DNA of 52,063 nucleotides, taken from the NCBI RefSeq assembly GCF_001715975.1, contig NZ_MARB01000028.1, forward strand, positions 1 through 52,063. The letters run 5' to 3'. Numbering within the stretch: the first letter of the stretch is position 1; every line of letters begins with the position of its first letter. The position numbers and the translations under genes were made by a program. Under the pieces are notes generated by a model. It searched no databases, was not told the DNA's origin, and worked only from the letters and a program-made list of their open reading frames with translations. Origin of the DNA: Candidatus Thiodiazotropha endolucinida (GTDB lineage Bacteria; Pseudomonadota; Gammaproteobacteria; Chromatiales; Chromatiaceae). Shown here in pieces: positions 25,921 to 34,648 of this stretch.

Positions 25921-26601
25921 TTAATGCTTTAACATAGACTTCCTGCGGCCCACAATTGCCAACAAGCCTGTCATCATCAGGAGTAATACACTTGGCTCAG
26001 GAACATTCACATTCGGTTGTTGTTCAGTTTCCGTCAGCACATCGCCATCTCTCACGGCCCAGATCCGCTGTTCATCCCAAATCGAATTGATTTCCTGAGA
26101 ACCAAAGTGAAAATGGAGATACCATGCCTGATCAGAAAAATCGCTCAGAGTGCCGGACCAATACCCACGGTAAGCCAGATTGATGAAAGGATTATTGTTG
26201 GAAGATTCAGGTACAGGGTCAAACCTGTTATGTGAATAGTTGGGTGCGTAACCAAGATTGATATAGTACATATAAGCCAGTTCACTGCTCAATCCCGCTG
26301 TATCATATCCGAGTGAAGCTGGATCATTGATTGTCGTCGGTAAACGCCAATCATCCCAGACAACACCGCGGACACTGTCTTCGTACTGCAAACCATCTAC
26401 CCAGCTGACAGCATCCAGCCAGCTCATTCTCGCATAAGGGGCTACACCGGAAGTCATTGCATAGGAAGCATCCTGCAGCCAGGTCACATCCAATACATCA
26501 TCGTAGATTAACCCAGCTCCTCTATCGATCAGGGTTGCATTGACGCTCCCGGAAAAGGGCAGAAGCAAGAGGAGCATACAGAGGATATTCGTTTTTTTCA
26601 T
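25921..26601 (-). CDS. PEP-CTERM sorted protein with Lcl/DUF1566-type domain
   Basis: 226 residues. A signal peptide (MKKTNILCMLLLLLPFSGSVNA) is followed by a domain with DVTWLQDASYA, VWDDWRLPTT, YWSGTLSD and RIWAVRDGD motifs, as in the DUF1566/Lcl domain. The C-terminus is a classic PEP-CTERM signal: VPEPSVLLLMMTGLLAIVG then RRKS. Such proteins are cut and sorted by exosortase and are often part of an extracellular matrix. No exosortase is in this window, so it should be elsewhere in the genome. It is monocistronic. Confidence 0.92.
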   Translation of the reverse strand: MKKTNILCMLLLLLPFSGSVNATLIDRGAGLIYDDVLDVTWLQDASYAMTSGVAPYARMSWLDAVSWVDGLQYEDSVRGVVWDDWRLPTTINDPASLGYDTAGLSSELAYMYYINLGYAPNYSHNRFDPVPESSNNNPFINLAYRGYWSGTLSDFSDQAWYLHFHFGSQEINSIWDEQRIWAVRDGDVLTETEQQPNVNVPEPSVLLLMMTGLLAIVGRRKSMLKH

Positions 26602-27023
26602 AGTCTGTGAAATCCGGCATTACCTAAAAATTCCATCTATATATACAAAATTTATGCCATTAATATATTGTCTTTCAATAACAATCACTTAAATATTTGT
26701 GAAATTGATTCCCGAGACAATTGTAAAGAAGCTCGACAGATAGATGCCGAGTTGCATCGCATGATCTTTGAGTATTTGGCGCCAACCCGCTTGCCCAGGT
26801 CTCTCATCTGCTGTCGTCGTTCAAAGCTATCCAATCCAACCCGGAACGACTGCAGCACCTGCTGATGTTCCTGCACTTTATTCATTGCCATCAAGTACCG
26901 CATCGGGCCGGAGTTGAATCGGGATTATCTTAACTTTGCCAATGAATTTAAAGTCGCTTTTTAACCAATAAGTCAACAACTGTTACTTGCCGAATTAACC
27001 GTCACTATCCAAACTCATCATAT
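26602..27023. other. Intergenic region, 420 bp
   Basis: Upstream leaders of two divergent genes. The stretch 26620-26700 is AT-rich and suits a promoter for the PEP-CTERM gene. A short minus-strand frame (26685-26903, 72 codons) lacks a ribosome site and recognisable motifs. I see no RNA gene or repeat. Confidence 0.4.
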
Positions 27024-27908
27024 ATGTACATTGAAACATACAGCCGCCGCCTACTCTCACCCTTTCACGGATTGCAACAGGTCATCACCGTGGAGGGCGG
27101 TATTGCCGAAAGCATGAATGGCTGGGACTGGAAACTCTATGTGGCCGATGAAAGCATTGTCAGCCATACGGGTCTTTCGGAAATCGTTTACGGCAGTTGG
27201 AATCCCGCCCGGGGACTCAGTCGCTCCCGGATCCGCGGCGCCATGCCATCCTGTCTGATCGAACAGATTGGCGATCAATTGCTTAATGCGGTCGAAGATC
27301 TTGCTGAAGAGATACCCTTCCCGAGCATGGATACTTATGAACTCTGGTTGCTTGACGAGCAGAGAGGTCAGCCTCTTGCCCTACTCGATAGCGCACTCGC
27401 CGACGATACCCGCACACCCTATGACAATCCCGCCTGGTACCCCGGAGGCCAGGCCGGAAGAAAATTCAATTCTGATTCAGGCGATGCTGAAGCACTCGCC
27501 TGCCTGATCAAAAATACAGCCGGTAAACAATCCACCGCCATATGGATCAAGCGAAAATGTGACGGCTCAGGCAAAGATCACATTGGCAACCACTATCCCG
27601 ACACACTCTTTCCCGCACTATTACTCCGTGATTACTGGGAAGACTCAAACCACCAACAACTGGTCTCTGATTTTCTGAAATGGCAGGCGCCACGGCTATT
27701 GCAACTGCCACTCTGTGCGGAGACTCGAACACAATTGGAGACAGCGGCCTGGGATCGCCCCCTGGAAACCAGTCGTGTCTATCGGCTTTTTCCTGAAATA
27801 ATCGATGAACAGGGCTTGACTACCACGCGCGTCAAAGCCCGTATTATGCGGGACAAGCCTGAGGCACAGGATCTCAACGAGCCGTTTTATCCGTTCGTCA
27901 ATGAATAG
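27024..27908 (+). CDS. Conserved-looking protein of unknown function (294 residues)
   Basis: A 294-residue soluble protein with no signal peptide, membrane helix or recognised motif. Regions that look conserved in style are VEGGIAESMNGWDWKLYV, YGSWNPARGLSRSRIRG, YELWLLDEQRGQPLALL and LFPALLLRDYWEDS. Tryptophan- and acid-rich composition fits a globular cytoplasmic protein. No clear Shine-Dalgarno precedes the ATG. A decayed MITE-like segment begins about 40 bases after its stop. I cannot assign a function. Confidence 0.75.
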   Translation: MYIETYSRRLLSPFHGLQQVITVEGGIAESMNGWDWKLYVADESIVSHTGLSEIVYGSWNPARGLSRSRIRGAMPSCLIEQIGDQLLNAVEDLAEEIPFPSMDTYELWLLDEQRGQPLALLDSALADDTRTPYDNPAWYPGGQAGRKFNSDSGDAEALACLIKNTAGKQSTAIWIKRKCDGSGKDHIGNHYPDTLFPALLLRDYWEDSNHQQLVSDFLKWQAPRLLQLPLCAETRTQLETAAWDRPLETSRVYRLFPEIIDEQGLTTTRVKARIMRDKPEAQDLNEPFYPFVNE

Positions 27909-27949
27909 AAACGACACCCAGGATTTGTCTTTCTTAAGTTAGATGACCC

Positions 27950-28110
27950 GGGGCCTGTTAACACCAATCCAATCGTCTCTGCCGGTACTGTTTTTCGTCC
28001 GTCAAGACAGTATGAGCGGAAGATAACACCGCAGACGAAAATTACCCCGCCATCCGCGTTGCGCCCCGAAGGAAGCGCCCTTGGGGTACGCCTGAACATG
28101 CGCCAAACAG
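27950..28110 (+). repeat. Degenerate copy of the MITE-like element
   Basis: Starts with GGGCCTGTTAACACCAATCC, matching the terminal repeat of the element at 47915-48212. It also shares internal parts with that element's complementary strand: GATAACACCG, TTGCGCCCCGAAGGAAG and the CTTGGGGTACGCCTGAA stretch. The far end lacks a matching inverted repeat, so it is a broken copy. It lies between convergent genes, ending just before the rssA stop. Confidence 0.7.
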
Positions 28111-28119
28111 CCCAATCAG

Positions 28120-29043
28120 TCAGTTGTTGAAAAGCTGTTCCAAAGCCGGACGCATACGCCGAATCTCTTTTAGGCCTTCATCAATAGCCATTTCGGCCTC
28201 ATCAAATTCCATCAGTCCCAATCTCGATAAACGAGGAGTGAGAATGACATCTGGTGGATCGCCTGCCATGCGACTTCGGGTTATTCTGTCCTGCATAATA
28301 TTGATTGAGCTTGCCAGCACTTCGTAAAGCCCGGGAACATTCCTGTTTTTACCCAATAGATGACTCATTAATTCCTGCTTCCGTGCATACAGGCTATTCA
28401 TCATCTGGCCTGTGATTCGTCCCCAAAGATCGTCCTCTCTGACTTCGGCCGGTTTATCGTCGTTCATGTCGTTTTGGCGCAGGTGTTTGCCGAGTATGTC
28501 ACCATTCAGATTGACAGCGATCACTATGTCCGCACCCATTGCCCGGCAGAGTGAAACAGGTACCGGATTCGCCAGTCCGCCATCCACCAACCAACGCCCC
28601 TCGTGCCGCAAGGGTGTAAACAGACCGGGCAGACTTATGGATGCCCTTACCGCCTCCATCACAGGGCCTTCACGAAACCAGATCTCACGACCTGTCTCAA
28701 GGTCCGTCGCAACTACCCCAAGCTGTCGTTTCAAGCTTTCGAACTCCAGATTCTTGACATACTCACTGATGAAGTCGGTCAGCCTGTCCCCTTGAATCAA
28801 CCCTCCGCCCAACAGGGTGGGATCGAGAAATCGAATGATCTCTTTCCAAGTCAACGAACAGGCCCAGGCCTGAAGAAGATCCACTTTATCTGCGGCATAG
28901 GCAGCCCCCACCAACGCGCCGATGGAGCTTCCACTAACAATATCGGGTTCTATACCCATTTCAGCGAGACCGTTGATGATCCCGATATGCGCCCAGCCGC
29001 GTGCCGCACCGCTACCAAGGACTAAACCGATTTTCATTTCCAT
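28120..29043 (-). CDS. rssA: Patatin-like phospholipase (RssA family)
   Basis: Start chosen at ATG 29043, with GGATGG upstream, rather than a GTG at 29061. About 307 residues. The oxyanion loop GSGAARGWAH (10-19), nucleophile GSSIG (Ser40) and DGG (Asp154) make the Ser-Asp dyad complete. ISLPGLFTP and VDGGLANPVPV are typical. Family members hydrolyse acyl chains of phospholipids; the physiological substrate of RssA is not firmly known. Its C-terminal end borders the decayed MITE copy. Confidence 0.9.
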   Translation of the reverse strand: MEMKIGLVLGSGAARGWAHIGIINGLAEMGIEPDIVSGSSIGALVGAAYAADKVDLLQAWACSLTWKEIIRFLDPTLLGGGLIQGDRLTDFISEYVKNLEFESLKRQLGVVATDLETGREIWFREGPVMEAVRASISLPGLFTPLRHEGRWLVDGGLANPVPVSLCRAMGADIVIAVNLNGDILGKHLRQNDMNDDKPAEVREDDLWGRITGQMMNSLYARKQELMSHLLGKNRNVPGLYEVLASSINIMQDRITRSRMAGDPPDVILTPRLSRLGLMEFDEAEMAIDEGLKEIRRMRPALEQLFNN

Positions 29044-29220
29044 TCGACAGCCATCCCGCACTATTTACGCACTACACCCCCTCGCACCACGATAAAACTG
29101 AGTATACAGCAGACCACGGAGTTTATAGTACGGTTACCCAATCAGCTCGCAATCCGTGACAGTGTGAGTATCCACGACACACCAGCCGCTGCACATATCC
29201 GAACAAACAACTAAGCAGAT

Positions 29221-29901
29221 TCAGGATAGATCCAAAGCATGTAGAATACGTTGCTTCAGTTCATGCGGCTGGCGCGATATCAATGCTGCTGGAACACCGA
29301 TTTTCTTTGTCAGACGTCGATAGCTTTCAAATCCGAAAGAGACCATAAAGGGGTGAATCCCGGTACCGACAGCAGCCATATAGTCGCACTTTTCATCGCC
29401 TGTGGCGTAAGCACGGGCAGGATTCACCTTCAAACTCTCACGAATGGTCTGGAAGGCTGTGAGTTTCTGCTTTCTCAATGGCAGGTGAATGAGAAAATCG
29501 AGACCCGAATCATCAATTCCATTACGCCGATAGAGCTTGCGCAGTGTCTTCTCTGGCTCATTGGTGATATTGCGGGTTATCATTCCCACCCTGAGATCAG
29601 GTTGCATGATTAACCTGTTGATCAACCACCCCATGCCGTCAAACAACCGAGCCTGTTCTCGATAGATTTCGGTAAGGGTATTGATCAATGCACTCCGCTG
29701 TTTTTCCTTCAGCTGTTTACGTAGATTTATCGGCATCTCCTTCAGACCACCGATATACTTAAAAATCTTGCGGCGATCCTGAAAGCGCTCGATGTCACCA
29801 ATATTCATATTGTGTACTTTAAACGCCATATTGATCGCCTTAAAGGCATCAACCGTGGTGCCATCCGCATCGAGTATAATGAGCCGGTGGGAATCAAACA
29901 T
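29221..29901 (-). CDS. HAD-superfamily hydrolase
   Basis: 226 residues. HAD motif I is LDADGTTVD (Asp10, Asp12), followed by motif II near VGMITRNIT, motif III lysine around LPLRKQKL and motif IV YATGDEKCDYMAA. All four motifs are visible, so a phosphatase or phosphoglycolate-type activity is likely. The helical cap lies between residues 18 and 90. No ribosome site is clear. Substrate not predictable; no operon partner. Confidence 0.82.
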   Translation of the reverse strand: MFDSHRLIILDADGTTVDAFKAINMAFKVHNMNIGDIERFQDRRKIFKYIGGLKEMPINLRKQLKEKQRSALINTLTEIYREQARLFDGMGWLINRLIMQPDLRVGMITRNITNEPEKTLRKLYRRNGIDDSGLDFLIHLPLRKQKLTAFQTIRESLKVNPARAYATGDEKCDYMAAVGTGIHPFMVSFGFESYRRLTKKIGVPAALISRQPHELKQRILHALDLS

Positions 29902-29995
29902 GAGTGGGTTGAGTCACTGCTTTTAACTGACAGATGTGAATTTGGAGCACCTATTTAACCCTCCAATGTGACCGATTTATGACATCGGCTCAGAC

Positions 29996-30652
29996 TTAGC
30001 AGAAAACCACCTCTGCATGCGTCCCTAAACGACCGATCCGGTTTGCCTTCAGGCAACGACACTCTGTCCAAGCATCGATGATATTCCTCTCCGCTCTTCG
30101 GTGGGTATCATCCATGAGAATGACACAGTCCTCGGAGAGGTGTTCCAGCATCGTCGGAAGCAGGCCGTAACGCCCACCGGGATTGCTGCTCGGCGGTCCG
30201 TCACAAATCACCAAGGAAATCTGATCCGTCACCAGGTTATGCGGAATCCGATACCAACGGTATCCCTCATAATCGACCAACGGCGCATGGAGCAGCGTAA
30301 CATGGGAAAACTCGAGATGATCGAGGATCTTGCGCAGGTAGTCATACCAGGTTTTATTGTGCTCCAAGACGATAAACTGGCGTTCGGCCTTTCCGGTCAG
30401 CGCACCTATCAGTAAAGTTGTGGCACCGGAACCGCACTCGAGAATGACCCCCTCGGATCGAACGGCATATCCCCCTACATGCCGCAAATAAGATAATCCT
30501 GCGGCATATCCGAGGTTTCCCCATGACAGTACGAGTAGCAGGACATCGAAGACACATGGTGGCTTATTTAGTGGTTTATCGCGAAACCTGTTACAGACCT
30601 TTGACAGCAGTGCGCCCCTAATGGGCAGTAATCTCTCTCTCAACCAGTTCAT
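29996..30652 (-). CDS. Class I SAM-dependent methyltransferase-like protein
   Basis: 218 residues. The SAM-binding motif I appears as VILECGSGATTLLIGAL, then the acidic residue in FIVLEHNKTW and motif IV as LVICDGPPSSNPGGRYG. The pattern resembles the FkbM/TylF-like O-methyltransferase folds. A hydrophobic N-terminal stretch (CVFDVLLLVLSWGNLGY) may associate it with membrane. Substrate unknown. It is separated by 94 bases from the HAD gene on the same strand; a shared transcript is possible. Confidence 0.75.
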   Translation of the reverse strand: MNWLRERLLPIRGALLSKVCNRFRDKPLNKPPCVFDVLLLVLSWGNLGYAAGLSYLRHVGGYAVRSEGVILECGSGATTLLIGALTGKAERQFIVLEHNKTWYDYLRKILDHLEFSHVTLLHAPLVDYEGYRWYRIPHNLVTDQISLVICDGPPSSNPGGRYGLLPTMLEHLSEDCVILMDDTHRRAERNIIDAWTECRCLKANRIGRLGTHAEVVFC

Positions 30653-30799
30653 TTTATTGAAATAACCACAAAACTTATTCTGTAAAAAGATCTTAACCGA
30701 ATGTTGTTACATTAATATTGCATAAATGCACCTTAGGATTGCCCACCGATGCTTGCTCGAACCTGATAACGGGCCCTAATCCAACGATGCGACACCCAT

Positions 30800-30810
30800 G
30801 AGGAAGGAGA
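30800..30810 (+). promoter_or_regulatory. Strong ribosome binding site of the 59-residue ORF
   Basis: AGGAAGGAGA lies four bases before ATG 30815, one of the best Shine-Dalgarno matches in the window. Confidence 0.6.
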
Positions 30811-30814
30811 CAAC

Positions 30815-30994
30815 ATGATCGATTGGGAACATCTAGACAGGCAAGAACAGCTCAAGCTCCGCGAGGCCTTCGGCCATCACCTTGATACACTGCCTCCCAG
30901 CTGCTCACTTGATATGAAGATTGCCAGATTTCAGGAGTGGTTGAGCCTGAAGGACATACAATACAAAGATCATGAAAAAGATATTAACCGCTGA
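30815..30994 (+). CDS. Small acidic/basic protein of 59 residues, unknown function
   Basis: ATG 30815 to TGA 30994 encodes 59 residues beginning MIDWEHLDRQEQLKLREAFG and ending KDHEKDINR. It has a very strong ribosome site (AGGAAGGAG) and is rich in helix-forming charged residues (HLDTLPPSCSLDMKIARF in the middle). No signal peptide or membrane helix. Codon choice looks like that of neighbours. It stands alone between a methyltransferase and gspB; I do not recognise a family. Confidence 0.6.
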   Translation: MIDWEHLDRQEQLKLREAFGHHLDTLPPSCSLDMKIARFQEWLSLKDIQYKDHEKDINR

Positions 30995-31044
30995 TGACGC
31001 CAATTGACGCATCGATATGGCTAGGGAACGTCAGTGACTAGGGC

Positions 31045-31929
31045 CTAGTACTTCTCTCGCAGCAGCCGAACCAGGCCGTTTCCATAGTCGACAACGATAC
31101 CGTCTCTGTCGATCGTGTGCAGTCGATAGCCTTTAGCATCAAGGGTATCGCCCTCACCGTAGCGTCGCATGTTTATGATGACAAAACGTTCCGACGGTAT
31201 CTCATGGTAGACATGAATCGTAGTCCTGAGCTGCTCCAACTCTTCCCGTAAACCCTGATCCAATTCCCAAATCAATGGGATCTGTTGTTGATCAGTCTGC
31301 GCAGCATCCGCTGCATCGTTTACTGTCGATTCAACCGAAGCGATTCGACCCTCATCCACCTCAGGCATTGTTGCAACCTGTTCCGACTGTTCAGCATAAG
31401 TAACTTCTTCGGCTATGGGCGCAGGTAGAGGGGCAGGTATTTTTCGCTCGACGACAGGCGGGATCGGCAATTGTCCGGACGCCTGTTCCTCTGGCACAGA
31501 TTCAGACATCTTCGGTATCATCCGCTGCTGCTTTTCGCTCACAATTGCCTCAGAAATCAAGGGTCGCTGATTCGGTCGGCTGCTGCTGCGGATCCGCTCG
31601 GCCGTCAGTTCATCCTTCGGCACTGTCGGCTTGTTTTGTCTCGCTGTTTCTGTACCACCATCGCGCTCTGCTGGAGGGGTTGCTTGGGGTCGTATCACCG
31701 GGTTTGTCATCGGTTCGGCATTGGCAGGCGTCTCAGGTTTGCTCGCTCCGTCATCAAACAGAAACCAGAATGCGGCAAAGATCGATATCAGCAATACAAC
31801 CAGCAACAGCAACCTGCGGAAAAAGGTTTTATTCTCATCGAAAACCGGCATCGACTCCGGCAGGATGTCGGTTTTGCCCGGCATCCTCTCCTGCGAAGCC
31901 CTTTCCAATGCATCAAGAATGGAAGACAT
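31045..31929 (-). CDS. gspB: GspB-like type II secretion assembly protein
   Basis: Start at ATG 31929 (MSSILDALERASQERMP), one base after the stop of gspA (TGACATG); a longer in-frame start at 31971 is unlikely. 294 residues. A cytoplasmic N-terminus is followed by a membrane helix (about residues 38-55, LLLLVVLLISIFAAFWFLF), a proline-rich linker and the C-terminal GspB domain (IPLIWELDQGLREELEQL, YGEGDTLDAKGYRLHTID). GspA-GspB (ExeA-ExeB) pairs help insert the secretin of type II secretion. No other gsp genes are in the window. Confidence 0.88.
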   Translation of the reverse strand: MSSILDALERASQERMPGKTDILPESMPVFDENKTFFRRLLLLVVLLISIFAAFWFLFDDGASKPETPANAEPMTNPVIRPQATPPAERDGGTETARQNKPTVPKDELTAERIRSSSRPNQRPLISEAIVSEKQQRMIPKMSESVPEEQASGQLPIPPVVERKIPAPLPAPIAEEVTYAEQSEQVATMPEVDEGRIASVESTVNDAADAAQTDQQQIPLIWELDQGLREELEQLRTTIHVYHEIPSERFVIINMRRYGEGDTLDAKGYRLHTIDRDGIVVDYGNGLVRLLREKY

Positions 31930-31930
31930 G

Positions 31931-33751
31931 TCAGCCCCCCGTCCGGCGCAACACAGGCTTGGTGGAATCAACCACGCTACCGTTCAATTGAATCAATGTC
32001 TGCTTACCGACAATACCGTCCGCCAATAACCCCTGGGAGCGCTGAAAACGCATCACCCGCTGCTGTGTCTGCAAGTCGAACTTGGCATTCAATGGATCAA
32101 AACCGGTCTCGATCCCCTCGATACGGTCAAGCATGGATTTCAACCACGCCACATCCTTACCGATATGTCCAATAGTCAAGCTCTCGCTACTGAGTTTGGG
32201 TGGCCGCCATAAAATAATGTAGCTGCCGGTCCAGAGCTGATCGATCTCTTCGCGTGAGAAATTGAAACGGCGGCCGTTGAGATCGAGGGTAACATCGTCA
32301 TCCGTCAGTGCGGTAGCAACCACATTGTAACGTTGCCCGTCTGCCATGATCAGCTCCAGCACCGCAGGCCGATTGTAGTAGGCCAGATTCTCCCACGAGC
32401 CACGACCATAGATACAGCTCAACCCAACCTCTTGCGCCTTGTCGCAGGATGAGCGCGACTCACCCTCAGTGGGATAGACGCTCTGCCAATAACCAAACAG
32501 CGTGACAAAAGCGCTGTTTTCATTGCCCAACATAGCACCCAATCCAGTCTGATCATCATCCACCCTCGCCACTTCCTTATCGGCGACTCCCGTCGAAGCC
32601 ACCTCTTCCAGCGAGCCTGAAGCAGCATTTGTATCGGTCAGAACCACATACGGCTGGGGCGCTTTCGCCGTTTCCGATGGTGAGGCCGTATCCAAAGAAG
32701 TCAGCGTGGGGCTTTCGGCCGCCACCGCTGAATTAACCGGCTGCTGCTGAGCGGTCGTCATAGCTGGCTGCTCGGGCAGGTTTCTCTCCACCGGCGGGTT
32801 GCCGGTCTGAGCCTCGGTTGACGAGAGGGATGGGATTAGGCGAGACAGTTGCTCATCATTCCACACAAGCAGCACTGCCAGGGTAAATCCAAGCAACGCA
32901 ACTAAACCCCAGGACCAAGCGAGCTGGCGACGCGAACTCTCGCCCTGGCCGCTTAATTCCTGGTACACCCGTTTTATCATCCCCCCCGTCACCTGCTTGG
33001 CATGATTGCCATAGGCCATCAACATACCCCGATGACAGAGGATATTGATAACCCTGGGAACACCCCCGCTATAGCGATAGATGTATCGCAATGCGCCGGC
33101 GTTGAACAGGGGATGCTGTGCACCAGCCACCTTGAGGCGATGCAGGACATAGGCACCGGTCTCGGATTTGGAGAGTGGTGTGAGGTGATAACGTGCCGTC
33201 ACCCGTTGAGCCAGCTGACGCAGCCTCTCCTGTTGCAACAAGCTCCTCAGTTCGGGCTGACCCACAAGAATGATCTGCAGCAGTTTATGCTTCTGCGTCT
33301 CGAGATTGGTAAGCAACCGAATCTGCTCGAGGGACTCGTAGCTGAGGTTCTGCGCCTCATCGATGATAACCACCGTCCTACGGCCTTGACTGTGACTCTC
33401 CAGCAGAAATGCATTCAGAAAATCGACGATCTCCTTGATGCTGTTACAGCCGATGGGGTAGAGGATATGAAGCTCATCGCAGATTGCCGCCACCAGTTCC
33501 AGCGGTGTCAGGCGAGGATTGAAGATAAACGCCACATCGACCGCACGGGGCAGTTCAGCCAACAGTTTGCGGCAGAGCAGGGTCTTTCCTGTACCGACGC
33601 CGCCGGTAAGTTGCAGAAAACCGCCACCCTCGGTAACGCCGTACAATAGATGGGCGAAACCATTGCGATGCCTCTCGCTCAGAAAGAGATACTTCGGATC
33701 CGGGGTAATGGAAAAGGGATCCTCAGTTAGTCCGAAATAGTTCTGATACAT
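31931..33751 (-). CDS. gspA: GspA/ExeA-like AAA ATPase with peptidoglycan-binding domain
   Basis: 606 residues. N-terminal AAA domain with Walker A GGVGTGKT (50-57) and Walker B VVIIDEAQN (near 127-135), plus LVGQPELRSLL and sensor regions. A transmembrane helix sits at about 277-297 (LVALLGFTLAVLLVW). The periplasmic part has a long Thr/Pro/Ser linker, a globular section with a WENLAYYNRPAVLELI motif, and a C-terminal PG_binding_1 domain (FDLQTQQRVMRFQRSQGLLADGIVGKQT). ExeA-type proteins bind peptidoglycan and, with ExeB, drive secretin assembly. It is the first gene of a two-gene operon with gspB. Confidence 0.92.
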   Translation of the reverse strand: MYQNYFGLTEDPFSITPDPKYLFLSERHRNGFAHLLYGVTEGGGFLQLTGGVGTGKTLLCRKLLAELPRAVDVAFIFNPRLTPLELVAAICDELHILYPIGCNSIKEIVDFLNAFLLESHSQGRRTVVIIDEAQNLSYESLEQIRLLTNLETQKHKLLQIILVGQPELRSLLQQERLRQLAQRVTARYHLTPLSKSETGAYVLHRLKVAGAQHPLFNAGALRYIYRYSGGVPRVINILCHRGMLMAYGNHAKQVTGGMIKRVYQELSGQGESSRRQLAWSWGLVALLGFTLAVLLVWNDEQLSRLIPSLSSTEAQTGNPPVERNLPEQPAMTTAQQQPVNSAVAAESPTLTSLDTASPSETAKAPQPYVVLTDTNAASGSLEEVASTGVADKEVARVDDDQTGLGAMLGNENSAFVTLFGYWQSVYPTEGESRSSCDKAQEVGLSCIYGRGSWENLAYYNRPAVLELIMADGQRYNVVATALTDDDVTLDLNGRRFNFSREEIDQLWTGSYIILWRPPKLSSESLTIGHIGKDVAWLKSMLDRIEGIETGFDPLNAKFDLQTQQRVMRFQRSQGLLADGIVGKQTLIQLNGSVVDSTKPVLRRTGG

Positions 33752-34244
33752 AATGGCAGGTAGATTCTCTTGCTACTTCCCTGGAGTTTAGTCACACCCA
33801 ATCAACCTTGCATGCCCCGGATGGCGGCGGATATCCAGCGTTCATCGGAGCTATACCTAAACACTTCCATAGGGTTTTCGGCAAGCGAAATGAGAGTTGA
33901 ATCTCAATTTGAGAAATTAGTGATTATTTTTTCCATTTTTGTAGAAAGAAGATAAAGAAAAATCAATTAACGGCTGTCAGTAAGAATAAATAATCTCAGG
34001 AAATTGCCGACTAAATATTTGAGTTGAAAGGTTTACTGCACATTTTTAGATATCCGCCCTGATACCGTTCGAGGCGTGCATATGAGGCATGAAAATCTAC
34101 CTTCGGGAGCAAAATAGTTAATTTATCACAAATAATATAGGTAATTTATCACACATTTTAACTAATTATCTTCAAGATTGACTTGTAATATATTGATATT
34201 TTGCTAATTTCTTTATGTACAAATGACCCATTGAGTTTACGACC
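33752..34244. other. AT-rich intergenic region with direct repeats
   Basis: 490 bases with no gene. TAATTTATCACA occurs at about 34119-34130 and again at about 34142-34153, spaced 23 bases start to start, i.e. two helical turns, like a regulator binding site. The stretch 33950-34220 is much richer in A and T than its surroundings. Confidence 0.45.
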
Positions 34245-34445
34245 ATGACCGGCTTATACAAGACTCGCACCTGCAGAGAATGCCCCCATCAAATCATCAA
34301 CGGGATCGCCTGCGATTGGCAACCCCATGAATGTCCGATCCAGATTGAGAAGAGACAGAATAGAAAGGCCTCCAAGACCAAGGCCTTCTTCTTGACCAAT
34401 CTGCTGATCGCGGATGATTTTGACGCGGTCCGTAGCAGCAACTAG
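34245..34445 (+). CDS. Small cysteine-bearing protein (66 residues), possible metal binder
   Basis: 66 residues. Four cysteines (CRECPH at 10-15, CDWQPHECP at 23-31) with nearby histidines resemble a zinc-ribbon-like arrangement. The C-terminal half is basic then hydrophobic (KTKAFFLTNLLIADDF). There is no strong ribosome site. A 133-codon frame on the opposite strand covers it but looks like an artefact. Family not recognised. The AT-rich upstream with direct repeats may be its control region. Confidence 0.45.
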   Translation: MTGLYKTRTCRECPHQIINGIACDWQPHECPIQIEKRQNRKASKTKAFFLTNLLIADDFDAVRSSN

Positions 34446-34648
34446 GCCATATAGCGGTTGAACATCAAACGGGTCATCGCTGCCCGATACGGATTCAGTG
34501 CAAACAAAAAAGGGATGTCGTGGCGCGCCTCCTGTTGCGTGGCCGCATGGAACCTGCCATATAAAATCACTGTTGAGCCGGGAATAACAGGGCCTGGCAA
34601 CACTTATCCGTTTGCCACTGTTGTGACTGGTGTCCGGCAAAACCGACC

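Noticed and set aside
26685-26903. 72-codon minus-strand frame
   Set aside because: No ribosome site, no recognisable motif and no context; kept only as a note in the intergenic entry.
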